64,000 nt of DNA, from assembly GCA_029255685.2 (NCBI GenBank), contig CM055313.2:50314579-50378578 (forward strand). Reading direction: 5' to 3'. The notes under the pieces are model-generated. The model was not told the DNA's origin, made no database searches, and saw only the letters and a list, made by a program, of their open reading frames with translations. Position numbers and translations under genes: made by a program. The DNA is from Silene conica (lineage: Eukaryota; Streptophyta; Magnoliopsida; Caryophyllales; Caryophyllaceae). Shown here piece after piece: positions 23,969 to 35,034 of the stretch (the stretch's first letter is position 1; each line of letters opens with the position of its first letter).

Positions 23969-24801
23969 TGAACAGAAACTACTACTGTTTAGCACTTAGT
24001 CATTTTTTCGTTGAAAACATAAAGTCTATTAGGGCTGTATGTGTGTCGTTTCTTTTGAAGTTTTGTAAGGGATATGAACTTAGTCAAGCACACAGCCACT
24101 AACTAAGAACTAATTACCTTTCAAGCACTAAGCAAAGTAAGGTAACAAACCAAAGCACTAAGCAAATGGTCTCTACAAGCACTAAGCAATGTAGTTTAGA
24201 AAACTTAGAAAAGTTTCTGGTTTATAAGCTCAATCAAATCTGATTTTTGAGTGTTAGAAAGGCTGCTTTTATAGGCCAAGCAAACCAATCCACACCCTAC
24301 AATGTATCTCAATCTTGTGGCTTACAAAAGTTTCAGAAAAAACAAGGGTTACAAGAGCCTTGCAACGGCTGTTTGGAAGCAAAACAAATAAGAACAGGCT
24401 GCCCCTTACACATTTCAGCCTTGATAGTGACTTTGCCTTGCTTTATCTTACACAAAACAAAAAGAATCAGTCCTTGGCAGCCCCTTTTTCTGATGCACAA
24501 ACAGCCTTGTTGACCTTCCTTACTTGGGCATTTGCATTCATTTGCTTTCTAAGGTGTCTAACCAAAAGAGGAAATAAGGACCTTGAGCATGTGACTTAGC
24601 CGTGTCCTTCCTTAGCACCTTGACATTCAGATTTGTAGGCCCTTTTAACTTAACATAACATAACATAACATAACATAAAAAATGTCCCACCTCTTAGGAT
24701 ATGTACTTGGTAGGACTAAAGAGTGGTTTCTGAACAGTCCCTTGGACAGTTTGATCTCGGACTTGACTTAGACAATGGATAGGTCCCCTTGACTCACTTC
24801 A
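23969..24801 (-). repeat. 5' LTR of the Gypsy element
   Basis: The 833-bp copy pairs with 18719-19551 and shares the (AACAT)n run (about 24652-24678) and the AGCACTAAGCAA repeats. It is flanked on the right by TSD CCCTA. Confidence 0.93.
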
Positions 24802-24806
24802 CCCTA

Positions 24807-24980
24807 TATTTAAAAGAGTTGTAAGAATAAGTTTTACCAAATATATACAGAGGCGGCGTATCATGGTCTATCGGTAAGACGTCCGTCCCTTCGTGAACCC
24901 CCGCCAGTTACGAACTTTGGTACTAAAGCCGTGCTTGGGTGAGGTTGGTTGTCTACTGGGCCTTTATTTTGCACCAACCC
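24807..24980. other. Short background between two retrotransposons
   Basis: About 175 bp of non-element sequence carries on from the target site at 18714. It contains TGGTCTATCGGTAAGACG near 24866, faintly tRNA-like, but I could not find a paired B box or fold, so no RNA gene is called. Confidence 0.5.
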
Positions 24981-24985
24981 CAGAT

Positions 24986-26047
24986 TGATGCGTATTTGGG
25001 GTGATAATCAATAAAGATAATCAACAAAAATACAGATGTTGCAGCGGAATAAAAATACTAATAAAATAATACAATCTTGGACAAATAAAGAACGAAAAAA
25101 AATAACCAAGAACGAAGAATAATGAATGAATGGTGGACGGACGAACGGCCGGTGGTGGTGACGTGGCTCGCCGTGGACGGTGGTCAACGGTGGTGGTGAA
25201 TCTTGGTGTTTCTTGATCTTCTTGAATAAAGATTGTTGATGACGTAATAAGGCACGGCACTTAATACTTGAAAGATTTGTGAAACGATTTGATGAATGAT
25301 TTATGATTGTCGATGGATAGGATAATTGATCAAACTCACACAGATATTCTCTCAATTATTTTGAAGCTCACACAGATACTTCGGGTTTAAAGCTCACACA
25401 GATACTTTAGGGTTTTTTTTGTAAGTTAAACTTAACAAGAAAATTTGTTTATAATTTGATAATTGAATGAATAAAACAAACAACTAAGGATGCCTATTTA
25501 TAGTAAGGTCATCCGTCACAAACTAGAATCGAAATAGGAAAGAAAACGAACTCCTACACGGTTCCCAAGACCACGTCCAAACCGTGTACCACTACTACTT
25601 ATTTTACTTTCCTAATTCTATCTTATGGATTAAAATAATCCTTATTAAATCTAAAAGATAAAATAACAAATAAAAGATTAAGTTGTAGTAACAAACCCTA
25701 ACAACTTAATAAACAACTCATAACTAACTAATAACTAACTTTGTAACCACCTTGTAACAACCTTAACAACTTTGTTGTAACAAACTAGTAACAAAATTAA
25801 TTAACTAACTAAAATAAAATAAGACAAATTAAATCACACAAACCTTAATAAAATTAGGAAACCCTAACCGTGTGGTCCCACACGTTGGGCACGGTTTCCA
25901 AGATCCCTTCCCGGATCTTTCTTTTGTTCCTTTAATACGTCTCCCCAAGCTAACATGAAAATCCGTATCGAACCCATATCGAACATTTTTAACCTTTCTT
26001 TGGGTCGTGGGTCACGACCTCGAATCCTTGCTAATGCTCCCGCATCA
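24986..26047 (-). repeat. 3' LTR of gag-protease element A
   Basis: The LTR is 1062 bp. It contains the last 61 codons of the gag-protease ORF, a stretch of GTTGTTACAA/TTAGTTAT-type imperfect repeats (about 25723-25800) that could be U3 enhancer-like, and the R/U5 region with three CTCACACAGATA motifs (reverse complement of TATCTGTGTGAG). TSD CAGAT precedes it. Confidence 0.93.
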
Positions 26048-27978
26048 TACTCTCTCAGTTTTTGAGAATTTGACCTCAAATTAAGATCAAGTATGTCTTG
26101 AGTTGGCTTAGACATGCTTGCCCTTGTCTTGACTAGACCATGATCCCTTCTAGCCATCAAACCCTTACTCCGAGGTTTCTCCTTGTGCTCGTTGGTGTTA
26201 GCAACCAACCTATCTACTTGAACTTCGACAACCATCCCCACGGAACTAGTACACCCGTGGCCTCCCAACTCACTCACACTCTCGGCATTCTCAACCGTAC
26301 AACCTCCGCGCTTCTCCTTACTCGGCAACCCCTCACAACCTCCATGTCCCCCATGAATTTCGACCAACCCAACACCACACGCGCCTGACTTCTCATCCCC
26401 GTCCCTTGGTGTCCCTTCCCCTAACTCCATAAATAAGCTTTTCTTTGAATTAGGTGGCCTAGGTTTGATTCTTGATAAAGGTTGGAGATCATAGATGGCA
26501 CCTCCTTTAGTAACGCTATATACATTTGTTCTCCCATCATGTATAACGTTCCTATCGTATTGCCAAGGCCTTCCAAGTAATATATGACATGCGTTCATCG
26601 GGACGATGTCACACCATAGTTTATCTTCATAAGGCCCAATGTTAAAAGAAATTAAGGCTTGTTTCTCCACCCGTACCCCTTGGTTCCCATCTAACCATTG
26701 CAACTTGTACGGTTTTTCTCTAGCCCTAATACTTAACTCCAACTCCGAAACTAAGGTTTTCGAAACAACATTAGTGCAAGACCCACTATCAATAATTAAG
26801 TCGCACTTCTTCCCCTCAACCTTACAACGAGTATGGAACACATTATCCCTTTGTTCCTCACCTTCCGTCGTGGACTCTACGTGTAAAGCACGGACTACGA
26901 GACAATCCCCCCCGTCCTCACTCTCGGCTCCCACGACTTTTCGGTCCTCCTTTTCCTCCTCAATTTTCTCCTCCTCAACAATTTCAGGTACAACAAAGTT
27001 TGGAACCATACCTTGAAGTTCTTGAATGGATAAGGTTCTTTTTTGAGGGCAATCCGTAGCGATGTGTCCATAGCCTTGACACTTATAACATCTTCTAATT
27101 GTACTCCCTCTAGGATCAGGAATACTTTGCTTGAATGATCCTTTGGCCTTTTCGGCCGCCTCTTCCTTCGACGCCTCCTTGGCCTTAGGCGTGGTAGTGG
27201 TAGTGTATGATGATGAGCCTTCTCCGACTCTCGTGCTTTTATAAGAACTTGTTTTCCTTGCTTTGTCATGTCTTTCGAACTTTAAAGCAATCCTGCACAC
27301 ATCATAATAATCTTCATAGTTTTGAATTTCAACCCTTGAAGCTAGGGTTGGTACTAAACCACGAATAAATCTAGCCACTTTCAACTCCTCCCTCTCATCT
27401 AGATCACATACAATGGTCATCTTTTCAAATTCCCGAATGTATTCTGAGACGGTCATATTATCTTGGGTTAAAGAATGGAGTTTTAAGTAATTTTCTTGAT
27501 TGTAGTCCTTTGGCAAGAATTTCTTTACCATGTGCTTTTTCAACTTTGCCCAAGACTTAATCTTTTCTTTGTGTTGCTTCTTTCTTTGCCTCACAAGGTT
27601 TTCATACCATAGCGAAGCGTACTTGGTAAGTTTTAAGATCGCAACTTTGAATTGTTTCCGGTCATCGTATTCCTTGTACTCAAAGACTCTCTCCGTTTGT
27701 CTTAGCCACTCCAAGAAATCCTCCGGATCCATGTCTCCTTTGAATTCAGGGATGTCAAGTTTGAGACCTCTATCATCATCGTTCTTGTCCCAAGTCTTGC
27801 CCTTAAATTCAGCCTCTTCTTTCGAGTCACTCGCCCTAGATGAGGACTCTCCCGTCTTTTTATGACCTCCTTTGGTCATCATCGTCTTTATGAGATATTT
27901 GAGCTCTTGGATTTCGGACTTCAACTCCATATTGCTCTCCTCCCATGATTTTTCTTCTCCGTCTTGAGATCCTACCAT
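25864..27978 (-). CDS. gag: Gag-protease polyprotein, element A
   Basis: The 704-residue product starts at the ATG at 27978, about 50 bases past the primer-binding site. Upstream in-frame codons lack an ATG. A short coiled-coil-like N-terminus (about residues 12-35) leads into Retrotrans_gag (about 80-235; LEWLRQTERVF, ASLWYEN, YIREFEKM). A basic/Thr-rich linker, a CCHC knuckle (C-Y-K-C...GH...C, about 297-310), an acidic Glu-rich linker, and an aspartic protease with intact D-S-G (about 397-399) and ILLGRPW (about 466-472) follow. About 210 residues of charged, Gly-rich tail come next with no known domain, the last 61 coded within the 3' LTR. The uninterrupted frame and only a handful of residue changes from copy B suggest that selection kept it. 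It would make particles and cleave precursors but could not copy or integrate DNA. Confidence 0.9.
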   Translation of the reverse strand: MVGSQDGEEKSWEESNMELKSEIQELKYLIKTMMTKGGHKKTGESSSRASDSKEEAEFKGKTWDKNDDDRGLKLDIPEFKGDMDPEDFLEWLRQTERVFEYKEYDDRKQFKVAILKLTKYASLWYENLVRQRKKQHKEKIKSWAKLKKHMVKKFLPKDYNQENYLKLHSLTQDNMTVSEYIREFEKMTIVCDLDEREELKVARFIRGLVPTLASRVEIQNYEDYYDVCRIALKFERHDKARKTSSYKSTRVGEGSSSYTTTTTPKAKEASKEEAAEKAKGSFKQSIPDPRGSTIRRCYKCQGYGHIATDCPQKRTLSIQELQGMVPNFVVPEIVEEEKIEEEKEDRKVVGAESEDGGDCLVVRALHVESTTEGEEQRDNVFHTRCKVEGKKCDLIIDSGSCTNVVSKTLVSELELSIRAREKPYKLQWLDGNQGVRVEKQALISFNIGPYEDKLWCDIVPMNACHILLGRPWQYDRNVIHDGRTNVYSVTKGGAIYDLQPLSRIKPRPPNSKKSLFMELGEGTPRDGDEKSGACGVGLVEIHGGHGGCEGLPSKEKRGGCTVENAESVSELGGHGCTSSVGMVVEVQVDRLVANTNEHKEKPRSKGLMARRDHGLVKTRASMSKPTQDILDLNLRSNSQKLREYDAGALARIRGRDPRPKERLKMFDMGSIRIFMLAWGDVLKEQKKDPGRDLGNRAQRVGPHG

Positions 27979-28026
27979 GTTGACAAACTTTCCCAAGAAC
28001 TGGTGTAATAAAAATTAGACCAAGAG

Positions 28027-28043
28027 CCGAAGCTCTGATACCA
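28027..28043 (-). other. Primer-binding site, tRNA-iMet type (element A)
   Basis: On the minus strand TGGTATCAGAGCTTCGG lies three bases inside the 5' LTR. The first 12 bases match the initiator tRNA-Met complement exactly. The same site occurs in element B and in the pol-only element. Confidence 0.9.
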
Positions 28044-28046
28044 ATT

Positions 28047-29108
28047 TGATGCGTATTTGGGGTGATAATCAATAAAGATAATCAACAAAAATACGGATGT
28101 TGCAGCGGAATAAAAATACTAATAAAATAATACAATCTTGGACGAATAAAGAACGAAAAAAATAACCAAGAACGAAGAATAATGAATGAATGGTGGACGG
28201 ACGAACGGCCGGTGGTGGTGACGTGGCTCGCCGTGGACGGTGGTCAACGGTGGTGGTGAATCTTGGTGTTTCTTGATCTTCTTGAATAAATATTGTTGAT
28301 GACGTAATAAGGCACGACACTTAATACTTGAAAGATTTGTGAAACGATTTGATGAATGATTTATGAATGTCGATGGATAGGATAATTGATCAAACTCACA
28401 CATATATTCTCTCAATTATTTTGAAGCTCACACAGATACTTCGGGTTTAAAGCTCACACAGATACTTTAGGGTTTTTTTTGTAAGTTAAACTTAACAAGA
28501 AAATTTGTTTATAATTTGATAATTGAATGAATAAAACAAACAACTAAGGATGCCTATTTATAGTAAGGTCATCCGTCACAAACGAGAATCGAAATAGGAA
28601 AGAAAACGAACTCCTACACGGTTCCCAAGACCACGTCCAAACCGTGTACCACTACTACTTATTTTACTTTCCTAATTCTATCTTATGGATTAAAATAATC
28701 CTTATTAAATCTAAAAGATAAAATAACAAATAAAAGATTAAGTTGTAGTAACAAACCCTAACAACTTAATAAACAACTCATAACTAACTAATAACTAACT
28801 TTGTAACCACCTTGTAACAACCTTAACAACTTTGTTGTAACAAACTAGTAACAAAAATAATTAACTAACTAAAATAAAAATAAGACAAATTAAATCACAC
28901 AAACCCTAATAAAATTAGGAAACCCTAACCGTGTGGTCCCACACGTTGGGCACGGTTTCCAAGATCCCGTCCCGGATCTTTCTTTTGTTCCTTTAATACG
29001 TCTCCCCGAGCTAACTTGAAAATCCGTATCGAACCCATATCGAACATTTTTAACCTTTCTTTGGGTCGTGGGTCACGACCTCGAATCCTTGCTAATGCTC
29101 CCGCATCA
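28047..29108 (-). repeat. 5' LTR of gag-protease element A
   Basis: The LTR is 1062 bp with a TATAAAT box on the minus strand at 28556-28562. About 14 differences from the 3' LTR are visible. It is followed by TSD CAGAT at 29109-29113. Confidence 0.93.
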
Positions 29109-29113
29109 CAGAT

Positions 29114-32100
29114 AGTAAGTGAACTGTCTCATAGCCATCTACCATGACGCTCCCGAACATTTTATGTGCTTTAGCCGCCGATCCCGCCTTACTTTAAGGA
29201 AGTCTCACGACTCTTCTTGCTCTCTTCTTCGATGTCTCGTCTGGCTCTGTAGTCTCACTTTGCTTTATAAGAACAAAGGACCTCGGGGCAGCAGTCCATC
29301 TTCATTCGCTGAACGCAGAAAGACTTCAAAAGAAAAGTACCTTCTTTCTTCATAAACAGATCGCCGCTACTCACGCGGCCGCTATTAGAATTCTTGGAGC
29401 TACTCGTATCTTTCAGTTCACATTAGAAAGAGCCTTAGCAAAGCTCTTGAGGATGCTGTTCGTCAATGTGTTAAGTACCGAAACATTGCCCTCTCTTTAG
29501 TTGTTAAATAAAGACGCATCTCATTATATTTGGTAACAAGTTGAGGAGTTTTTTAATAGCTCGAGCAACGCGGTTGGACCTAAAGGGGGTCGAGCCTTAA
29601 ACGCGCAGGTAACGCTTTCTTTAATCTCTTCTTGCGTAAAAAAGAATTCTTATATATGATATTGATTCCGATTACGCCTTAAATAATGCAGGGGAAGGCT
29701 CGACTAGAAGGAGAGGAGATTGCTCCATGCTTAACACATGCAAAGTATAATCTACTAGCGCATTAATGGGGTTACTACCTCTTTAATCTACTATCAAACT
29801 CTATTACCATATACGTATATAAGAGCATAGAGTTTGATATGAAATTCAGCCCGGAAGAGTAGAGAGAAGAGAGGTCGACTGCCAAGGAGAGGAGGTAGCA
29901 TAGAATGGCCCTGGAGTCAGTCAAACTTGTTTGGATTTGCTCTTTCTTTTCTTGTTTTGGTTCGCTTAAATTTGACCGTTTTATTCAAAGTGTAACGAGG
30001 TAGGCTTAATTGGTTGAAATGACTATTAGCATATATGTATATAAGAATGAAGAATCTCACCATTTAATTCTGGAAATGTAGAAGCTAAACAAAGGACTAA
30101 CCTCTCTCTTCGTTCGAGCATTGACTCTTTCCTTTGACTCATCCTATGTCGACAAACAGAAGAAACTCAAGCCGCTAAATCGTTGAGGCAGACCTAGTCT
30201 CTAAGGAGACAGTAGTAGGTCGTAGGTAGTGAACTGATTGGCTAGGATAAATAGGAGGGGGATTCGGTGCTGGGCCCGGTGGGGTGAGTTCGCGTTCGGT
30301 GACCAGGGAGCCTAACCATAAAAGGACGTATTTAAGTAAGTCCTTTCTCTTTCTTTTATCAGTGCTTTCCGTTGTCATTCTATTGACTCCTTTCTTATTA
30401 GTCGAGGCTTGACTTCTCATCGTATTGACTCTTCTCGCCCTTTATGTTTTCCTTTGATACCTGGCAAAGTCTTCTGTATATAGACTCTTTTTCTTTGTGT
30501 TGGATGGCAAGCTTTTCGTGAAAAAACATCTTAAGGATTACAGATATATAATAGAGGACCTAATTGACGAAAATTTCGCGTTAAAGAAAGTCTTCTATGC
30601 TCAACCTCGTTTCTCTCTCCTCAGGAAAGCTTTAAACCCTCTTCTTAGCAGTCGACCCCACTACGTGTCCTCTCGCTATGCTCTTCCCTCTCCATTTAGT
30701 CGTTACCACTTCAGCTAGAACAAGGCCCTCGGGAACTTCACCCCTCTAGCCCTCTTTGCACTCGAGACTTCTCCTTTGGTCGAGTCCTTATCCTAATCCT
30801 AAGCCTTACAACCGAACCTATCTCCCCATCGTATGCACTAGAGTCTTTGCCAGGATCAAACTCATCCCTCTTGACTGGATTCTTTTCTATGTATTTCTAT
30901 GTATTTGATCGTGCTAAGTTGTAGTTTAGAAAGTAAGTAGGGCGCGCTTTCCGTTTTTAGCATCTCTGGCAGTCGTCTACCCGATGCATGCTGCAACTCA
31001 TGACAGAATCCCTAGTGAGGAATCTCTCTAGATTGTTGCTCTATTTCCTTATTAATAAAGTAAAGAGGAAGTCCCAATAGGACTGAATGAAGAGGTCTTT
31101 CCCTGTTAGTGCGCAAAAGAGACCAAATATGACAAGATTTAAAATTGGTGCAAGTACGGTCCAATAAGATTAGATGAATGGGGAAGACATTTTCATACTT
31201 CTTCCTAGAAAGCCCCTCTAAAGTGGAACTCAAAGCCGAGAACGAGGGCGGCTCTCCACCTATCCAACCATCTCGGAGGGTAGTGCCTCTTGCTATTATA
31301 AAGGTAAGGTTACGATTCCTGGGGCTTGAGCAAGAGCTTCAATACACGACGACATGTGAAAGACATGTGAAGAAAAGCCTTTCTATAAAAAAGACGGGAC
31401 TCCTTTCTCTTATATAAGCCCTGAGACGACACATCCAAAAAGCAGGATAACTTCCAAGGTTTATTTTCTTTACCTTATACGCCCCACTGCGAAGCTTCAA
31501 AGGAAAGGGGTAAGAACACCTACAGCAGTTAATTGCACCCAAGCGGGCTTTATCAACGCGTTTTTCGTCGTAAACGTAGTCAACCGCAGCTGAGCTTCTC
31601 CCTTCCTTTTATTTACTAGTCAAATCCTTTAGTGGATTTGCTCGCTATTCCCAGCTTGCTTCGAAATAGATCTTTCCTGGCATTTTGCGTTGAGGGCGAG
31701 AGAGAAAGAAAAAGCAAAAAAGTCAAATGAAAAGCAATAGGCTTTAATTAGTTGAAAAAGGCTCCTCTTAGAAGGAAGTCGAGGTTTGACGGCCTTTTGA
31801 AAGACGATTGGCGGCAAAAAGAGACTAAAAGACGCATGAATTTAAAGGCGCGATACTTATATGAATGGTCAAGAGGGTTATACATATATAAGCATCGAAA
31901 GTCTCTTGGTGACAATAGTTGCCAAAAGGGCCTCTTGGTCTAAGAAGAAGGTGATGATTGCTAAATCCCTTTGTTTGGAACAGGACTCTCGCTGGCGCTT
32001 TACCCAATCTCCTAAGAGACGCGCCTACTGAAAAACCTATAATGATGAAATCCTTAGGCTTCTTGCTACCTTTCTTTATTGAACTTAGGGGGTGAACTCA

Positions 32101-33746
32101 ACTTGGTCGACCCAGACGATAGACTGCTCTCTCTATGCCCGAAGGATAGCGATCTTCTTTTCTTGGTTGGTAGGTACATTAACTACTTAACTACTATGCG
32201 GCTCTATCTTACTTAAATGGAGCCATCTCTTGCGGACCTTGCTACGCTCCTTTCCAAACTTTACGGCGGTATGATAATTCTATTCTTTTTTAAGTATAAG
32301 AGCGGCTGACTTTCGATCGCGCGAGAGGCATTCCTTATGGATCTAATCAGTATCAAGGGCTACTACGCCCTAGAGGGGCTCCGGACTTTCCTTTATATAG
32401 GGGGGGGGGGGGTGATTTAAAGTCTACATTTCAATCAAAAGGAGTCATGCCTTGCTCTTACTTACTTCGTTCCACGCGAGGACAACATCAACTACTAGAG
32501 AAAGAACAATAGAAGAAGCAAAGGCGCGGCGATCAATCTCATAGTTCGGTAGCTTTTAAAAACAAACCCTATCTCGAGAAGACCGTCTTCGTCCCATAGA
32601 ATCTTAATTGGCAAGCTCTGGAGGTGCTGACGCGCATCAATCTGCTCAATCCGGTAGTAAGAGAGTTCGAAGCGCGCATGCAATAGATCTCCAAAAAACC
32701 CCTTAACTTAAGGGGTGGGCTCAACAGGGAGTAAGTAATGAGAGAGAAAAAGACTCACCTCCATCTGCGCATTCTCATTAAAACAAAAGGACTTCCTCTT
32801 TCATGAGGCGAAATGCTATAAAAGCTAAATATGAGGGGCTCTTAGGAGATATCTCCAACAAGAAGACTTCTTTCCTTAAGTAGCTAACCCGGTACTAACC
32901 GAACCTATCCTGTGGTATGGCACCCGGCTCTCGATACAAAAGGAAGAAGGCAGCAGGAGTATTCACCGATGAACACCTCTTTTCGTCGGAGGGGCATTAA
33001 AGTTCTTCAATCAGCAAATCAAGAAGCGGATCCGCATTCACAGAATCACAAGAAAGAGTTCTACTTCTTCCCGTTCGCTATTATTCGGCAACTGGGTCCC
33101 TACTTTTTCCTAGCTTTACCGTAGGATAGGGGTGAACTGACTCGCATATAAAGGTATAACATGACTCGCATATAAACAAGAGGAAGGGTGCGCTTGGGTT
33201 CATAGTAAGATGTTAAGGAGAAGCCCTGCTGCTTAGATTAAAACTTTAATGAGACAGCCCTGTCCCTTTCTAGCACTTCCCTCCTAACATGCGTCAGCAA
33301 GCAGTGTATGAAAAGGCCCTTTGGCTTTAACATTTAGCATTCTCTATTGATGACGACCTGTCTGATGAACCTAAGAATATGCTTGTCTCTAACGGATATT
33401 CGCTATTTTAGCATTTTCTATGAGAGATCATCTACTTTCAACAGGTTACTTTTGAATGGAATTGAAAAAAATGGAAGCCCTCCCCTCTTACTCTTATGTC
33501 GAGCCATTAAACTTCATTAAGTAATAAAAGATAAGGGAATCGGTATCAACGTGCTAACGGCATCTCTAGATTAACAAGAGAAAGACGTAGTTGAATCTTA
33601 CACAATAAAGACAAGTATAATAATGGGATGGGGATATCCCGCCTACTACCAGTGCTCTCGAAGGCAAAGTTCTCATAATTCGACTCTAACGTACATCTAT
33701 CTATATATATGCGTTAGAAACTCGATAGGCGCGTCTATTCGTCGAT
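29114..33746. other. Non-coding mitochondrial-like background, segment 3
   Basis: I see no gene with a recognisable domain. The segment contains dispersed repeat copies: a minus-strand CTCCTTGGCAGTCGAC at about 29875-29892, TTAGCAGTCGACCCCACTAC near 30645, and ATATACGTATATAAGAG and relatives near 29810, 30030 and 31880. A 21-bp rrn18-like fragment lies at 29726-29746. A run of 13 G is present at 32400-32412. A GACTCGCATATAAA stretch is duplicated near 33139 and 33163, with a relative near 61329. Confidence 0.5.
29726..29746 (+). other. Short SSU rRNA-like fragment (CTTAACACATGCAAAGT)
   Basis: The core CTTAACACATGCAA is the well-known conserved stretch near the 5' end of bacterial-type 16S rRNA. 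The extra A before GT fits plant mitochondrial rrn18 as I recall it. A second copy of the same core is at 42939-42956. It is a fragment only, not a gene. Confidence 0.5.
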
Positions 33747-33751
33747 ATCTT

Positions 33752-35029
33752 TGTTGGGAACTAAGTCCCTTATATTATACTCATATCTAATGTGAGTTTT
33801 GTTTCTTTAAGTTTAGGTCATAAAACTTAAAAAGATCTTATGCATGCATGATGATATCATAAGATGTGATAGTCCTTACATTGGTTTTAGAAGGTTTATA
33901 CTCAATAATCACCTATTATATGAGTCTTCAAACCACGAAATACCCTTAAACGATCTAAGAAAAATCGTCTCCAAAAGATGCGTATCAAGGACCCGATCTC
34001 AAACCAACACAATTTTGTTACTAGAAAAATGTATTAGTTAACGAGAGATAATAATAATATTACTCTTAATATTATTAATATGGAAATAATTATTTCCTTA
34101 GTGAAAACTATTTTAGCTAAGGAATTATTGAGAATGAGGTTTGTAGTGTGTGGGATGAACAACCATCAACTAAAGACTTAGCAAAAACTTGTGCATCTTG
34201 TATGAACAAGGTGTGCCTTATATAAGCACATGAGCTTGCTTGAGCAAGCATCATGGCCGGCCAAGGCTCCCAAGGAGAGCCAATGCATGGCCTTCTTACA
34301 CTTACACAAATGCATAAGATATTCCTTACATATTCTTTGTGTATGACACACACAATAGTTGCTTACTTATACACACAACCCACACACATACTTACACTTA
34401 CACGGCTGAAAAATGGGTCTAAAATGGACCCATTTTATCTTTGTCAATTGTGTTAAAATGTCACATATGTTCCATAACACATGACCCAATTTGTTAATTG
34501 TGCAATTTCAACTATTAAAATTCATAATTTACAAATTTATTACATTTAAATAAATACACTAATAATTCGAAATTATTTTTGTACAAAAATGTAATGTCAT
34601 AATTTAATTACAACTCTTTGTAATTTTATGATCAACCGTGTTCATTCTCAATTTAATCGTTTCCTAAACGAATAAATAACACCGAGTAATAAAACAATTT
34701 TATTACTTTGACTTTAATTATTATTATAATCCCATTATAAAAATAATCGTCATATAAAATTATTTCCAAAATTTCCAGTTATTAATTAATTTGTATCCAA
34801 TACAATATTAATTAATTATTCCATTGAGACGGAATTCCCTAAAGATATGACCTTAAGGGATCAACTGATCACCACCATCATATGACGATAATGTCAAACT
34901 CTAGACAGCCAATCATTATCGATAAATGTTGATCAGTTGACTTTAAAAGAGTAACACTCCCAGTTGTGTTTCATTCAAATGAGTTTTAATTATGTCAACA
35001 CACTATTGTCGAGGACACTTCCTCCAACA
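33752..35029 (-). mobile_element. Solo Copia LTR with TSD
   Basis: The LTR is 1278 bp, begins on the minus strand TGTTGGAGGAAG and ends TTCCCAACA, and is flanked by the perfect TSD ATCTT (33747-33751 and 35030-35034). Its first 250 bp align with the LTR of the Gag-only Copia element: both have GTTGA...TGATTGGCT, AGAGTTTGACATTA and GGTGGT-TCAGTTGATCCC blocks. The middle is well diverged. No internal region is left, so unequal recombination between two LTRs is the likely origin. Short open frames in it are not genes. Confidence 0.9.
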
Positions 35030-35034
35030 ATCTT

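Larger units (their letters stand above)
18719..24801 (-). mobile_element. Full-structure Gypsy LTR retrotransposon, pol broken
   Basis: The element is 6083 bp with LTRs of exactly 833 bp (18719-19551 and 23969-24801). A perfect TSD, CCCTA, lies at 18714-18718 and 24802-24806. The order on the minus strand is 5' LTR, primer-binding site, gag, protease, RT, RNase H, integrase, 3' LTR, which is the Gypsy (Metaviridae) order. By eye the LTRs differ at about four positions, so the insertion is young. Even so, pol carries one in-frame TAA in RT and one frameshift before the integrase core. I see no chromodomain. The integrase frame ends inside the 3' LTR, as reported for the CRM lineage, but lineage assignment needs an RT tree. 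Gag and pol are clearly related to those of the gag-protease and pol-only elements further right. Confidence 0.95.
24986..29108 (-). mobile_element. Gag-protease-only Gypsy-type element, copy A
   Basis: The element is 4123 bp with LTRs of 1062 bp each (24986-26047 and 28047-29108). The ends are TGATGCG...CGCATCA, a 7-bp perfect terminal inverted repeat. The TSD CAGAT is perfect (24981-24985 and 29109-29113). The internal part is only about 2 kb and is nearly filled by one ORF for Gag plus aspartic protease. RT, RNase H and integrase are absent. By eye the LTRs differ at about 14 sites, so this copy is older than copy B (37476-41594), which lies in inverted orientation 8.4 kb away. It shares leader, primer-binding site and R/U5 with the pol-only element at 47446-52730. 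Confidence 0.95.

Noticed and set aside
24855..24930. tRNA gene or SINE fragment
   Set aside because: An A-box-like stretch is visible, but no B box GGTTCRANTCC, no acceptor stem and no TSD could be found.
32400..32412. Run of 13 G as a functional element
   Set aside because: A lone homopolymer with no partner G tracts for a quadruplex in the near surroundings; length may also be a sequencing artefact.
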